From assembly GCA_015852425.1 (NCBI GenBank), contig JAAAIG010000705.1:1-16647 (forward strand): a stretch of DNA of 16,647 nucleotides, read 5' to 3'. Both the position numbers and the translations under genes were made by a program. The stretch comes from Gryganskiella cystojenkinii (taxonomy: Eukaryota > Mortierellomycota > Mortierellomycetes > Mortierellales > Mortierellaceae). The notes under the pieces were generated by a model, which saw only the letters and a program-made list of their open reading frames with translations, was not told the origin of the DNA and searched no databases. This document shows positions 16,343 through 16,647 of the stretch, piece after piece; the stretch's first letter is position 1; every line of letters starts with the position of its first letter.

Positions 16343-16647
16343 GAAAAAAGGGGACAAAGAAAGACGAAAGTTGATACTGTTGTGGTTCAGATGAGAAGAG
16401 TTGAATCTGGTCTTGGAGTGAACGGAGGTAAGAGGAGGAAATTGCTTTTTTTTTAGTTGGGTAATAAAAAAAAAGCGGGTATGCGTCCTTTTGAACTTGG
16501 CCAGTTTCTTTTTGTTGAGTAGTGAAGAAGTGACCGACAGAACGCTTAGGGCAAAGGTGGTGCGGGAGTAGTTGTCCGTTGAAAGGGGCTGGGGGTCAAA
16601 GAGATTGTTTGCTTATACCGAGTGGAAGTGCGTGTGCTATTTTTTTT
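16343..16647. other. Promoter and 5' UTR region of the Myb-like gene
   Basis: No gene is seen. The stretch upstream of the ATG at 16342 has A/T runs (near 16446-16475 and at the window end) and otherwise purine-rich plus-strand sequence. No clear TATA or CCAAT element was recognised. Confidence 0.45.

Overview
This looks like nuclear DNA of an early-diverging fungus, most likely Mucoromycota sensu lato (Mortierella-like). That placement is an inference. It rests on many short GT-AG introns (roughly 65-200 bp) with fungal CTAAC-type branch sites, a secreted chitin-deacetylase-type NodB protein, F-box/leucine-rich proteins, and long glutamine-rich tracts in regulatory proteins. I see no bacterial signals, no RNA genes, no CRISPR array and no convincing plus-strand gene. 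Every gene or gene relic with a recognisable orientation is on the minus strand except the F-box fragment and the left arm of the inverted duplication.

Layout from left to right. (1) 670-1624: a three-exon secreted NodB-domain protein that keeps the fold motifs of a chitin deacetylase but has lost the metal ligands and the catalytic histidine, so it is probably a pseudoenzyme. (2) About 1,735-5,060: a degraded island holding a polypurine tract, a frameshifted F-box fragment, a roughly 360-bp-arm inverted duplication of an intron-containing gene fragment, a decayed retrotransposon gag with a CCHC zinc knuckle, a secreted cysteine-rich pseudogene with two lesions, and a short-unit tandem repeat. 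(3) 5215-6849: an intact F-box/LRR-like protein. (4) 7089-11731: a 13-exon HECT E3 ubiquitin ligase of the UBE3A/E6AP family, with an AZUL zinc domain preceded by a polyglutamine region. (5) 12315-13693: GPN3, a GPN-loop GTPase with five introns, the first of which appears to split the start codon. (6) 14429-16342: a long single-exon protein with Myb/SANT-like domains and Gln-rich regions.

The right two thirds is a conserved housekeeping neighbourhood: an E3 ligase, the GPN3 GTPase linked to nuclear import of RNA polymerase II, and a Myb-like nuclear protein. The left third is an accessory region of duplicated, decayed and possibly effector-like secreted genes. The F-box protein (SCF adaptor) and the HECT ligase both belong to ubiquitin pathways, but their adjacency need not be functional. 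Exon models were made by hand from splice signals, reading-frame continuity and remembered family motifs. The UBE3A and GPN3 models stay in frame through every junction.
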